Under the pieces are notes generated by a model that did not search any database, was not told where the DNA came from, and saw only the letters and a list, made by a program, of their open reading frames with translations. This document shows, piece after piece, positions 1-5,962 of a stretch of DNA of 9,077 nucleotides (within the stretch, counting starts at the first letter, position 1; every line of letters begins with the position of its first letter). Origin of the DNA: Gammaproteobacteria bacterium (GTDB lineage Bacteria; Pseudomonadota; Gammaproteobacteria; Arenicellales; Arenicellaceae); the NCBI GenBank assembly GCA_030426005.1, contig JAUHZM010000108.1:1-9077 (forward strand), given 5' to 3'. A program made the translations under genes and the position numbers.

Positions 1-90
1 CTGAGAAGTGTTGACATGTCTAAACGCAATAGGAACCCCACCTTGTCTGAAGACTCTGGAGGGCTTTTCATACTAGACAAAAACCTTTAA
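1..90 (+). CDS. C-terminal end of an unidentified reading frame (partial)
   Basis: Frame 1 is open from the window edge to a TAA at 88-90 and encodes 29 residues, among them MSKRNRNPTLSEDSGG and a hydrophobic end FILDKNL. The composition is protein-like, but the piece is too short to assign a family. If positions 1-168 are the end of an inserted element, this could be the C-terminus of its transposase or of an accessory protein; that rests on position only. A competing frame on the minus strand (71 down to 1) is also open, so coding is not certain. Confidence 0.25.
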   Translation: MRSVDMSKRNRNPTLSEDSGGLFILDKNL

Positions 91-105
91 AGTATGGTGA
101 GTTCC
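32..105. repeat. Nested imperfect inverted repeat
   Basis: GGAAC at 32-36 and CACC at 39-42 can pair with GTTCC at 101-105 and GGTG at 96-99. Directly inside, TTGTCT at 43-48 pairs with AGACAA at 75-80. An alternative 6-bp stem pairs CATACT at 69-74 with AGTATG at 91-96. The structure spans the stop codon of the partial frame that ends at 90. It has no T-run, so it is not an intrinsic terminator. It could be a protein-binding array at an element end or a folded RNA. Confidence 0.4.
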
Positions 106-168
106 CGTGAGTGGCGACTGCATTTCTTTAGCTGATTATAGCTTTATCCTAGTACGAAAAGCAAGAAG

Positions 169-549
169 TTAACCGGAGAGGATTTATTAGACACCGGCGT
201 GCAAATCATGGCGCGACCACCGGGCAAGCGTAATAGCACAATTCACTTGTTATCGGGTGGTGAGAAGGCGTTGACCGCAGTTTCGCTTTTGTTTGCGTTC
301 TTTGAGTTAAATCCGGCACCATTCTGCGTTTTGGATGAGGTCGATGCACCAATGGATGACGCCAACGTTGAGCGTTACGCTGGCGTATTAAAGCAGCTAG
401 GTGAGAAAACCCAGTTGCTGTTTATTACGCACAATAAAATTACCATGGAGGTTGCTGATATCTTGGTTGGTGTGACCATGGCTGAACCCGGCGTCTCCCG
501 ATTGGTTGCGGTGGATGTTGCCGAAGCAGCGGCAATGGCGGCGCAGTAG
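169..549 (+). CDS. smc: Chromosome segregation protein SMC, C-terminal fragment
   Basis: The last 126 residues of an SMC ATPase, which compacts and segregates the chromosome as a dimer with ScpA and ScpB. The fragment is the C-terminal half of the ABC-type head: LTGEDLLDTG, IMARPPGKRNSTIH, the ABC signature LSGGEKA, Walker B CVLDEVDAP with the D-loop region MDDANVERY, and the H-loop FITHNK. The end VTMAEPGVSRLVAVDV is typical of proteobacterial SMC. The N-terminal Walker A half, both coiled coils and the hinge are missing, more than 1,000 residues by comparison with family members. The frame is cut by unrelated sequence at about 168 and has an in-frame stop at 139-141. A GTG at 199 could serve as a start but lies inside a conserved strand and has no convincing ribosome binding site. 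The fragment alone cannot be a working ATPase, so the gene is either disrupted or the join is artificial. Its stop overlaps the zipA start by one base. Confidence 0.9.
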   Translation, partial: LTGEDLLDTGVQIMARPPGKRNSTIHLLSGGEKALTAVSLLFAFFELNPAPFCVLDEVDAPMDDANVERYAGVLKQLGEKTQLLFITHNKITMEVADILVGVTMAEPGVSRLVAVDVAEAAAMAAQ

Positions 550-1868
550 TGGCTGACTTGTATCTGATATTTTTTCTGGTTGGCGCAGTCCTGTTTTTAG
601 GGATTGTTGGTTATTCTTATTGGCAAAAGAATCGTGCTCAGGTCGACAGCAAATCTGATTACGTCGATCCACTGTTCGCTAAAATTAAATCTGACACCGC
701 CGACGAGTCCAAAACAGCTACTCCAGCAGATCACAACGAGACTAAGGTAGGTTCGTCAGGTGCTGACGAGGAATTGGTTGCAGTGCCTGAGCAGCCTGTT
801 GAGAGTGTCCCGTCGCAATCGCAGGCGAGTGTCGAAGATCGTAACTCGACCGCAAAGCCAGTGCATAAGGAACCAAGCCTCACCAAGCCCAGTAGCAGCC
901 AGCAGCCGGTCCCTGAACCACCGCAAGTACGTGAACCCAGCCTGCGTGAGGCCAAGCAACAAGCGTCTTCAAACACCGTCGGTGCCGCCAGCCAGACTGG
1001 TGCAGAATTGGCCAAACCGCGGACTGATCCACAGACCTCGAGCATGGTGACTGACTTGGTGGCACGGATCAAAAACCCAGACCCCATCGAGCAACAGGGG
1101 TTGCTTGCATTGTTCCGCAAACACGACTTCAAGTTTCATCGCAAAGTGCACATCTATGGGTTGAATGAGCTGACGGATATGTGGCGGGATATCGAATTCG
1201 AACTGCCTTCAGCCCGATTCACCGAGCTTGGCGTATCGATTCAGCTGGCGGACCGCGAAGGCGCGATGTCTAAGAAAGAACTGCATGATTTTCAGCAAAT
1301 GGTGTTGGAATTCACCAATTCGTATGATGCACCATTTGAATTCTCAATGGACCTCGATGACGCACTGTCACAAGCGGCGGCGTTGGACAAGTTGGGTCGA
1401 CGTTATGACTCGATGGCCGTATTGAACGTGGTGCCACGCGCCAAAACTGGATTTCGTATGGCCGACATTGAGAGCTGTGCTCGTGACCTGATGATGTCGA
1501 CTGACAAAAACGGCATTTTTATGAAAACCGAGGGGCACAAATCGAACCTGACTGTGTTGTATCGGCTTGCCTGTACTGATGGCACCGGCCAGTTTGGGAT
1601 TACTATGAGTAATGCTGCACCGGTACACGATTTGGTGGTGTATATGAATGTGCCAACCACCGTTGACCCAGAACGAGTGTTTGAATCGATGGTCAAAGAT
1701 GCAAACAGTCTGGCAACCTGGCTGGATGGTAAGGTGGTTGATCGCGCTGGCAAAGTGATGACGCAACGTTCCTACTCCACGCTGATGCAGCAGGTTTCTG
1801 ATATCGCATTCAGTATGCAACAAGACGGATTGATCCCCGGCGACGCGGTCTCCAAAAAACTTTTTTAG
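549..1868 (+). CDS. zipA: Cell division protein ZipA
   Basis: Membrane anchor of the division ring, which binds the FtsZ C-terminal tail at midcell. The predicted 439 residues show the ZipA architecture: an N-terminal membrane helix with almost no periplasmic part (about residues 4-23, LYLIFFLVGAVLFLGIVGYS), a Pro/Gln/Ser/Glu-rich disordered linker (about 27-175), and the C-terminal FtsZ-binding domain from about 290, opening with VLNVVPRAKTGF and including HDLVVYMNVPTTVDP and GKVMTQRSYSTLMQQV. The protein is longer than E. coli ZipA (328 residues). The extra length lies mostly in a structured-looking region at about 178-288, described in the findings. The GTG start overlaps the smc stop TAG and puts the membrane helix at the very N-terminus, as in known ZipA; no ATG in this frame fits better. 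Ribosome binding sequence is weak, suggesting translational coupling to smc. ligA starts 15 bases after the stop. Identification rests on architecture, C-terminal similarity and smc-zipA-ligA order. Confidence 0.9.
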   Translation: MADLYLIFFLVGAVLFLGIVGYSYWQKNRAQVDSKSDYVDPLFAKIKSDTADESKTATPADHNETKVGSSGADEELVAVPEQPVESVPSQSQASVEDRNSTAKPVHKEPSLTKPSSSQQPVPEPPQVREPSLREAKQQASSNTVGAASQTGAELAKPRTDPQTSSMVTDLVARIKNPDPIEQQGLLALFRKHDFKFHRKVHIYGLNELTDMWRDIEFELPSARFTELGVSIQLADREGAMSKKELHDFQQMVLEFTNSYDAPFEFSMDLDDALSQAAALDKLGRRYDSMAVLNVVPRAKTGFRMADIESCARDLMMSTDKNGIFMKTEGHKSNLTVLYRLACTDGTGQFGITMSNAAPVHDLVVYMNVPTTVDPERVFESMVKDANSLATWLDGKVVDRAGKVMTQRSYSTLMQQVSDIAFSMQQDGLIPGDAVSKKLF

Positions 1869-1873
1869 CCCCC

Positions 1874-1880
1874 GAGGAAG
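1874..1880 (+). promoter_or_regulatory. Ribosome binding site of ligA
   Basis: GAGGAAG lies three bases before the ATG at 1884; the GAGG core is six bases away. It is the strongest Shine-Dalgarno match in the smc-zipA-ligA cluster and supports the chosen ligA start. Confidence 0.7.
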
Positions 1881-1883
1881 TGT

Positions 1884-3911
1884 ATGTCTGACTTGACGAA
1901 GGCCACCGCACGGCATGCCGAGTTGGTGCGGGAGATTAATCATCATAGCCGACTGTATTACACACAGGATGCGCCACAGATTTCAGATCACGATTACGAT
2001 GCGTTGATGCAGGAGTTGTTAACGCTGGAGGCTGAGTTTCCGGAGTTGCTGAGTCCGGATTCACCGAGTCAGCGGGTTGGTGCAGAACCCTTGGCCGAGT
2101 TCTCGCAGATCACACACGAGCTGCCTATGTTGTCCTTGAGTAATGGGTTTGAGGACAGCGATATCCAAGAGTTTGACGCGCGCTTACACAAAGAAATCGG
2201 CCTCAGTGAAAACACGGTGATTGAGTATGTGGCTGAGCCCAAGCTTGATGGCCTTGCCGTGAGTATTTTGTACGTGGATGGCGTGCTCACTCACGCAGCT
2301 ACCCGTGGCGATGGGCGCGTTGGCGAAGACATCACTCAGAACGTGAAAACCATTCGCTCCGTTCCGCTGAAACTGCCTGAAGGTGCCCCCGCAAGGTTGG
2401 AAGTGCGTGGTGAGGTTTTTATGAGATTGGCGGGCTTTGACGAGCTAAATCAAGCACAGGCTGAGAGTGGAAAGAAAGTCTTTGTCAATCCACGGAATGC
2501 AGCAGCAGGTAGCTTGCGGCAGCTCGACAGTAAAATTACCGCCGGTCGTCCGTTAGACATCTTTATCTATTCAACCGGCGTGAATTCCGATTCAGCGTTC
2601 GCGGACACACATAGCCAGACCCTGGAAAAATTGGCGGCCTTGGGATTTCCGGTTTGCCCGTTGTTGCAGGTGGTCAATGGGGTTGAAGCTTGCCTTCAGT
2701 ATTACCGTGACATGGGTGCTAAACGTGCGCGACTCGACTATGAAATCGACGGCATTGTGTACAAGGTCAACCGTCTTGATTGGCAGCGCGCAGCAGGCTT
2801 CATCGCCAAAGCGCCGCGTTGGGCGTTGGCACACAAGTTTCCTGCTCAGGAAAAGACCACACAGGTTAATGACATTGATGTACAGGTCGGTCGCACGGGG
2901 GCGATCACACCGGTGGCCCGATTGGAGCCAGTGTTTGTTGGTGGAGTCACCGTATCCAATGTGACCTTGCATAATAAGGCTGAGATCGCACGCCTCGATA
3001 TTCGTGTTGGCGATACCGTCATTGTACGTCGGGCGGGCGATGTGATTCCGCAGATTGTTGGCGTCAACCTGGAGGCGCGGCCGAGTTCAGCAACGCCGTA
3101 TGATTTCCCGACGCACTGCCCGGTCTGTGGTTCCGATGTGGTGACCGAAGGCGACGGCATCATTGCGCGATGCTCCGGTGGTTTGACGTGTGGTGCTCAA
3201 GTTCGACAAAGCATCAAACATTTTGTGTCGCGTAAGGCTATGGATATCGACGGCATGGGCGACAAAATTGTAGATGCGCTTGTGGAGCAAGGATTGGTAT
3301 CAACCGTGGCCGATTTGTATGTTTTAACGTTTGAGCAGGTTTTGGCCCTTGAGGGGTTTGCCGAGAAGTCGGCGCAAAATTTAATCGCGGCGATTGAAAA
3401 GAGTAAGCTAACCGAATTTGCGCGCTTATTATACGCCCTGGGAATCCCGCAGGTTGGCGAAACGACGGCCGACCAACTGGCCGCGCATTTTGGTGCCATG
3501 GATGCGTTGAAGTCGGCGACTCAAGACGCATTGGAGGCGCTGCCGGATATCGGGCCTGTGGTGGCCAAGAATATCGTCGATTTTTTCCACGATGCCAGTA
3601 ATCTGAGCGTGATTGCTCAGTTGCATGACCGTGGCGTTACGTACGAAGTCGTTGCGGCGCAGAAGCCCGAGGATGTGGCTCAGCTGCCGCTTGCTGGTGA
3701 GATCATTGTATTAACTGGGGCGTTGAGTGGCATGGGCCGAACCGAAGCCAAGAAACGCCTTCAAGCGCTAGGTGCCAAGGTGACCGGCAGTGTGTCGAAG
3801 AACACCACGCTGGTGATTGCTGGCGCAGATGCTGGGAGTAAGGCCGCAAAGGCGGCTGAATTGGATGTGCGTATTGAGGATGAGGACTATCTCAATCAAT
3901 TGTTGGCGTAG
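1884..3911 (+). CDS. ligA: NAD+-dependent DNA ligase LigA
   Basis: Essential replicative ligase that seals nicks between Okazaki fragments and in repair, using NAD+ as adenylate donor. The 675 residues match the usual length (E. coli 671) and all domains are present. Domain Ia with the YYTQDAP..SDHDYD region that binds NMN lies at about 25-45. The adenylation domain has catalytic Lys120 in EPKLDG, RGDG at 141-144, VRGEVF at 174-179, NPRNAAAGSLRQLD, and IDGIVYKVN. An OB fold follows with VGRTGAITPVA and VTLHNK. The zinc finger uses Cys412, Cys415, Cys430 and Cys436. Helix-hairpin-helix repeats run through about 450-590 (MDIDGMGDKIVDAL, EGFAEKSAQNL, IPQVGETTA, LPDIGPVVAKNI). A BRCT domain occupies about 603-675. 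No expected residue appears lost. It sits 15 bases after zipA and is probably co-transcribed with it. It ends 51 bases from the end of a convergent gene. Confidence 0.98.
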   Translation: MSDLTKATARHAELVREINHHSRLYYTQDAPQISDHDYDALMQELLTLEAEFPELLSPDSPSQRVGAEPLAEFSQITHELPMLSLSNGFEDSDIQEFDARLHKEIGLSENTVIEYVAEPKLDGLAVSILYVDGVLTHAATRGDGRVGEDITQNVKTIRSVPLKLPEGAPARLEVRGEVFMRLAGFDELNQAQAESGKKVFVNPRNAAAGSLRQLDSKITAGRPLDIFIYSTGVNSDSAFADTHSQTLEKLAALGFPVCPLLQVVNGVEACLQYYRDMGAKRARLDYEIDGIVYKVNRLDWQRAAGFIAKAPRWALAHKFPAQEKTTQVNDIDVQVGRTGAITPVARLEPVFVGGVTVSNVTLHNKAEIARLDIRVGDTVIVRRAGDVIPQIVGVNLEARPSSATPYDFPTHCPVCGSDVVTEGDGIIARCSGGLTCGAQVRQSIKHFVSRKAMDIDGMGDKIVDALVEQGLVSTVADLYVLTFEQVLALEGFAEKSAQNLIAAIEKSKLTEFARLLYALGIPQVGETTADQLAAHFGAMDALKSATQDALEALPDIGPVVAKNIVDFFHDASNLSVIAQLHDRGVTYEVVAAQKPEDVAQLPLAGEIIVLTGALSGMGRTEAKKRLQALGAKVTGSVSKNTTLVIAGADAGSKAAKAAELDVRIEDEDYLNQLLA

Positions 3912-3962
3912 CGATGAATGCTTGCTAACGGTCGAAAGCTCAACCTTCTGCGAAGAACTGAG

Positions 3963-4430
3963 TTACAGGCGGCGATTTGCCTGTACGATCTTTACCTTAT
4001 CGAGTGACACTACCTTGGCGTCAGTTTTGCCTACGTAATCTGGCTTAGGGCAGGGTGGCATGTCGATATGCTGTAGGTAACGCTGACTAATAATCCAGGC
4101 CAGCTCTTCCAGTAACTCAATGTCCAGTAAGTCGTCCGCTTGTTGCCCCTTTAGGGAATAGGCTGTTTCACCCAGTATGTCCAGTACGGTATTCAGATTA
4201 ATCGCATCGCGTAAATGCTGGCATCGACTCCGTTGATAGCTTTGCTGCACAATCGCTGACAGGAACTCACGATGATCGCTGTTGGCGGCTAAAAGGTGTT
4301 TGACCGATTTAGCGAGCGGGTTAATTTTTAGTCTCGCGTCACCAAGCTCCTGCGCCGCGACCAGCCAGAATTCCAGGAACGAGAGTGTGCCTGTGGAATT
4401 TTCTGAATTTGGTGCGGAATCCTTCTTCAT
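3963..4430 (-). CDS. Conserved-looking hypothetical protein, mostly helical
   Basis: A 155-residue protein that I do not recognise. It starts at an ATG (complement of 4428-4430) preceded by AAGAAGAG and an in-frame TAA, which fixes the N-terminus. It has no signal peptide or membrane segment. After a polar N-terminus (1-15) come probable helices: FLEFWLVAAQELGDARLKI (18-36), HREFLSAIVQQSYQ (53-66), AINLNTVLDILGETAYSL (76-93) and a strongly acidic helix DDLLDIELLEELAWIISQRY (99-118). The tail has a Pro/Cys stretch PPCPKPDY (125-132) and a basic end. Two cysteines (70, 127) give no metal-binding pattern. It is probably a soluble cytoplasmic protein. It runs convergent to ligA and divergent from asd, with a good promoter of its own upstream. 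Its base and codon use resemble its neighbours, so nothing suggests recent transfer. It could be a lineage-specific gene; no function can be given. Confidence 0.75.
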   Translation of the reverse strand: MKKDSAPNSENSTGTLSFLEFWLVAAQELGDARLKINPLAKSVKHLLAANSDHREFLSAIVQQSYQRSRCQHLRDAINLNTVLDILGETAYSLKGQQADDLLDIELLEELAWIISQRYLQHIDMPPCPKPDYVGKTDAKVVSLDKVKIVQANRRL

Positions 4431-4436
4431 TTACTC

Positions 4437-4466
4437 TTCTTTGCTTAATTGAATGCATGCTAAAAT
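4437..4466 (+). promoter_or_regulatory. Candidate extended -10 promoter for asd
   Basis: TGCTAAAAT at 4458-4466 is an extended -10 element, with a weak -35 match TTCTTT at 4437-4442, 18 bases upstream. The start would lie near 4473, giving a leader of about 190 bases that includes the hairpin at 4591-4617. A weaker alternative is TTGGTT at 4501-4506 with TACAAT at 4526-4531, 19 bases apart. Either would place the hairpin inside the asd transcript. Confidence 0.4.
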
Positions 4467-4533
4467 CGCGCCAATGCTCACGTTAGTGTGCATTGTGGAG
4501 TTGGTTCGATTACCCAGCAGCGCCCTACAATCT

Positions 4534-4562
4534 AAAGTACCGCTTGCCTGTGAGCCTGTCAA
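4534..4562 (-). promoter_or_regulatory. Sigma-70 type promoter for the minus-strand hypothetical gene
   Basis: On the minus strand, a perfect -35 box TTGACA (complement of 4557-4562) is followed by exactly 17 bases and TACTTT (complement of 4534-4539). Transcription would start near 4527 and give a leader of about 97 bases before the ATG at 4430. This is the best promoter match in the window. Confidence 0.55.
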
Positions 4563-4590
4563 TTTAACCCGTTGCAAATGAACATTGTGT

Positions 4591-4625
4591 GCCATCGACA
4601 GGCATGTCTGTGATGGCCAGTTTTT
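4591..4625 (+). terminator. Terminator-like hairpin in the asd leader (possible attenuator)
   Basis: GCCATC (4591-4596) pairs with GATGGC (4612-4617). Above a bulged G at 4597, ACAG (4598-4601) pairs with CTGT (4608-4611), giving a 10-bp stem with a six-base loop. Three bases later comes TTTTT (4621-4625). The T-run is present only for plus-strand transcription, and no other plus-strand gene lies between ligA and asd. The hairpin therefore acts either on ligA read-through or on the asd leader itself. No promoter fits in the 38 bases left before the asd ATG. Confidence 0.5.
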
Positions 4626-4663
4626 AGCGACTACCCAAATCTAATCGAGAGATCTATAGCCCC

Positions 4664-5710
4664 ATGAGTGATCCAGTAAATTCAAACTCGTCAAAACGTT
4701 TTAATGTTGCCATCGTCGGTGCCACTGGTGCTGTTGGTGAAACACTAATCGAAGTACTGGAGGAGCGCAATTTCCCGGTTGATACATTGTATCTGCTGGC
4801 GAGTGAGCGTTCGGCTGGCTCGACACGCACATTTCGCGGTAAAAACATTCGCGTGCAGGACTTGGCGACATTTGATTTTTCGCAAGCGCATATTGGTTTG
4901 TTCTCAGCGGGCGGCAGCATCTCGGCTGAATACGCCCCTAAAGCCGCCGCTGCTGGATGCATTGTGGTAGATAACACGTCGCATTTCCGTTACGACGACG
5001 ACAAGCCTTTGGTGGTTCCAGAAGTAAACCCAGAAGCAATCGCACAATATAAAGCCACAAATATCATCGCGAACCCCAATTGTTCGACGATCCAAATGTT
5101 GGTGGCGTTGAAACCAATTTATGATGCGGTCGGTATTGAGCGCATCAATGTATGTACTTATCAGGCGGTGTCTGGAACTGGTAAGCCGGCGATGGAAGAG
5201 TTGGCCTCGCAAACGGCGAGTCTGTTGAATGCTAAGTCGATTCAGACTGAGGTTTACCCAAAACAAATCGCGTTCAATGTGCTGCCTCAAATTGATGTGT
5301 TTCTTGACAATGGCTACACCAAGGAAGAAATGAAAATGGTTTGGGAAACCAAAAAAATTATGGGTGATGACAGTATCGAAGTGAACCCGACGGCTGTCCG
5401 CGTGCCAGTTTTCTACGGCCACTCAGAAGCTGTGCACATCGAAACCAAAGAGAAAATTAGCGCAGAGAAAGCCACTGAGCTTCTTAAAGCGTTTCCCGGC
5501 ATTGTCGTGATTGATGAGCGAGTCGATGGTGGATACCCGACTGCCGTTACTGATGCTGCCGGTCAAGACCCGGTCTACGTTGGCCGTATTCGTGAGGATA
5601 TTTCACATCCGCGCGGCTTGAATCTTTGGGTAGTGGCTGACAATGTTCGCAAAGGCGCTGCAACCAACAGTGTACAGATCGCGGAGTGTTTAGTGCGCGA
5701 TTATCTGTAG
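4664..5710 (+). CDS. asd: Aspartate-semialdehyde dehydrogenase
   Basis: Reduces L-aspartyl-4-phosphate with NADPH to L-aspartate 4-semialdehyde, the branch point to diaminopimelate and lysine, threonine, methionine and isoleucine; cytoplasmic, normally a homodimer or homotetramer. The 348 residues carry the nucleotide-binding loop GATGAVG (19-25), EVNPE (120-124), the catalytic cysteine Cys140 in NPNCST, QAVSGTGK (167-174), substrate-binding Arg246 in RVPVFYG, and the catalytic histidine His253 in GHSEA. The C-terminus NLWVVADNVRKGA is characteristic. The NPNCST form and the length fit the branch typified by Gram-positive enzymes rather than the longer E. coli form. The related Usg protein found beside fimV in Pseudomonas lacks the active-site cysteine, so this is Asd, not Usg. 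The ATG is preceded by a weak GAGAG about 12 bases away; it gives a short polar extension before the first strand (FNVAIVGATG), as in relatives. Confidence 0.96.
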   Translation: MSDPVNSNSSKRFNVAIVGATGAVGETLIEVLEERNFPVDTLYLLASERSAGSTRTFRGKNIRVQDLATFDFSQAHIGLFSAGGSISAEYAPKAAAAGCIVVDNTSHFRYDDDKPLVVPEVNPEAIAQYKATNIIANPNCSTIQMLVALKPIYDAVGIERINVCTYQAVSGTGKPAMEELASQTASLLNAKSIQTEVYPKQIAFNVLPQIDVFLDNGYTKEEMKMVWETKKIMGDDSIEVNPTAVRVPVFYGHSEAVHIETKEKISAEKATELLKAFPGIVVIDERVDGGYPTAVTDAAGQDPVYVGRIREDISHPRGLNLWVVADNVRKGAATNSVQIAECLVRDYL

Positions 5711-5725
5711 CAAATTAAGGCACTT

Positions 5726-5796
5726 AAGTCGCTAAACGGGCAGGGCGGCCTAAGACGCACTGTTTTAAAAAAATGGTTTCGATTAGCGACTTTTGA
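5726..5796 (+). terminator. Perfect 10-bp inverted repeat with long loop after asd; possible terminator
   Basis: AAGTCGCTAA at 5726-5735 and TTAGCGACTT at 5783-5792 are exact reverse complements separated by 47 bases, and the right arm runs into TTTT (5791-5794). The left arm overlaps the 8-bp palindrome ACTTAAGT (5722-5729). The position just after the asd stop suits a terminator, but a 47-base loop is long and the T-run short, so a binding site or other RNA structure is also possible. The rest of the 252-bp gap holds the fimV promoter and leader. Confidence 0.35.
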
Positions 5797-5814
5797 TCAG
5801 AATGCACTATTGAT

Positions 5815-5844
5815 TTGCTAAAAACTGATGTAAGTTGTTACAAT
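5815..5844 (+). promoter_or_regulatory. Candidate sigma-70 promoter for fimV
   Basis: TTGCTA (5815-5820) and TACAAT (5839-5844) are 18 bases apart. A start near 5851 would give a leader of about 110 bases, AT-rich in its first half. It lies downstream of the possible asd terminator, suggesting that fimV has its own transcription unit. Confidence 0.45.
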
Positions 5845-5962
5845 GCGTTGCTAACTACCTAAAACTATTACAAAAACCTTCTTTTTGATGAGCCTAATGC
5901 GTAGAACTAACCAGACGGGTCGCAGCGATATGGCTGTAGCATCTTAAAGATTGGAGTGCTTT

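Larger units (their letters stand above)
1..168. mobile_element. Foreign segment joined to smc; probable end of an inserted element
   Basis: The reading frame that encodes the conserved SMC C-terminal region is recognisable from position 169 (LTGEDLLDTG). Upstream of it the same frame gives only LYPSTKSKK and then a stop at 139-141, which does not resemble SMC. The 168 bases before the junction therefore come from elsewhere. They hold the end of an open frame (stop at 88-90), then about 75 noncoding bases with nested inverted repeats, an arrangement like the 3' end of an insertion sequence or transposon. A CA at 162-163 would suit an element ending in TG...CA, leaving AGAAG as a possible target duplication, but the other end is outside the window. 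I recognise no known terminal repeat and cannot assign a family. An assembly join at a multicopy repeat is an equally serious alternative. Confidence 0.4.

Noticed and set aside
1..71. Minus-strand open frame from an ATG at 71 to the window edge (MKSPPESSDKVGFLL...)
   Set aside because: Only 23 codons are visible, the AAAGG upstream is 12 bases from the ATG, and it competes with the plus-strand frame ending at 90. Neither protein is recognisable, so I list only the frame whose stop is seen.
1..168. Group II intron end, integron attC site or intein as the cause of the smc break
   Set aside because: No domain V-like hairpin, no GTTRRRY core with its partner, and the in-frame stop at 139 rules out an intein.
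199..549. GTG at 199 as the true start of a short smc-derived protein
   Set aside because: SMC similarity continues upstream to 169, and no convincing ribosome binding site precedes 199.
3912..3962. Bidirectional terminator between the convergent ligA and hypothetical genes
   Set aside because: Only a 4-bp CTTC/GAAG hairpin without a T-run on either strand is visible.
4431..4663. Lysine riboswitch upstream of asd
   Set aside because: The gap is long enough, but I see none of the conserved lysine-riboswitch core; only the simple hairpin and GCCTGT repeats are supported.
4904..5422. Antisense open frame of 172 codons inside asd
   Set aside because: It mirrors a fully conserved enzyme and its translation is His/Arg-rich with no domain; a shadow frame.
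5951..5962. TTG at 5951 as the fimV start (four extra residues)
   Set aside because: The TTG overlaps the GGAG ribosome binding site that is correctly spaced for ATG 5963.
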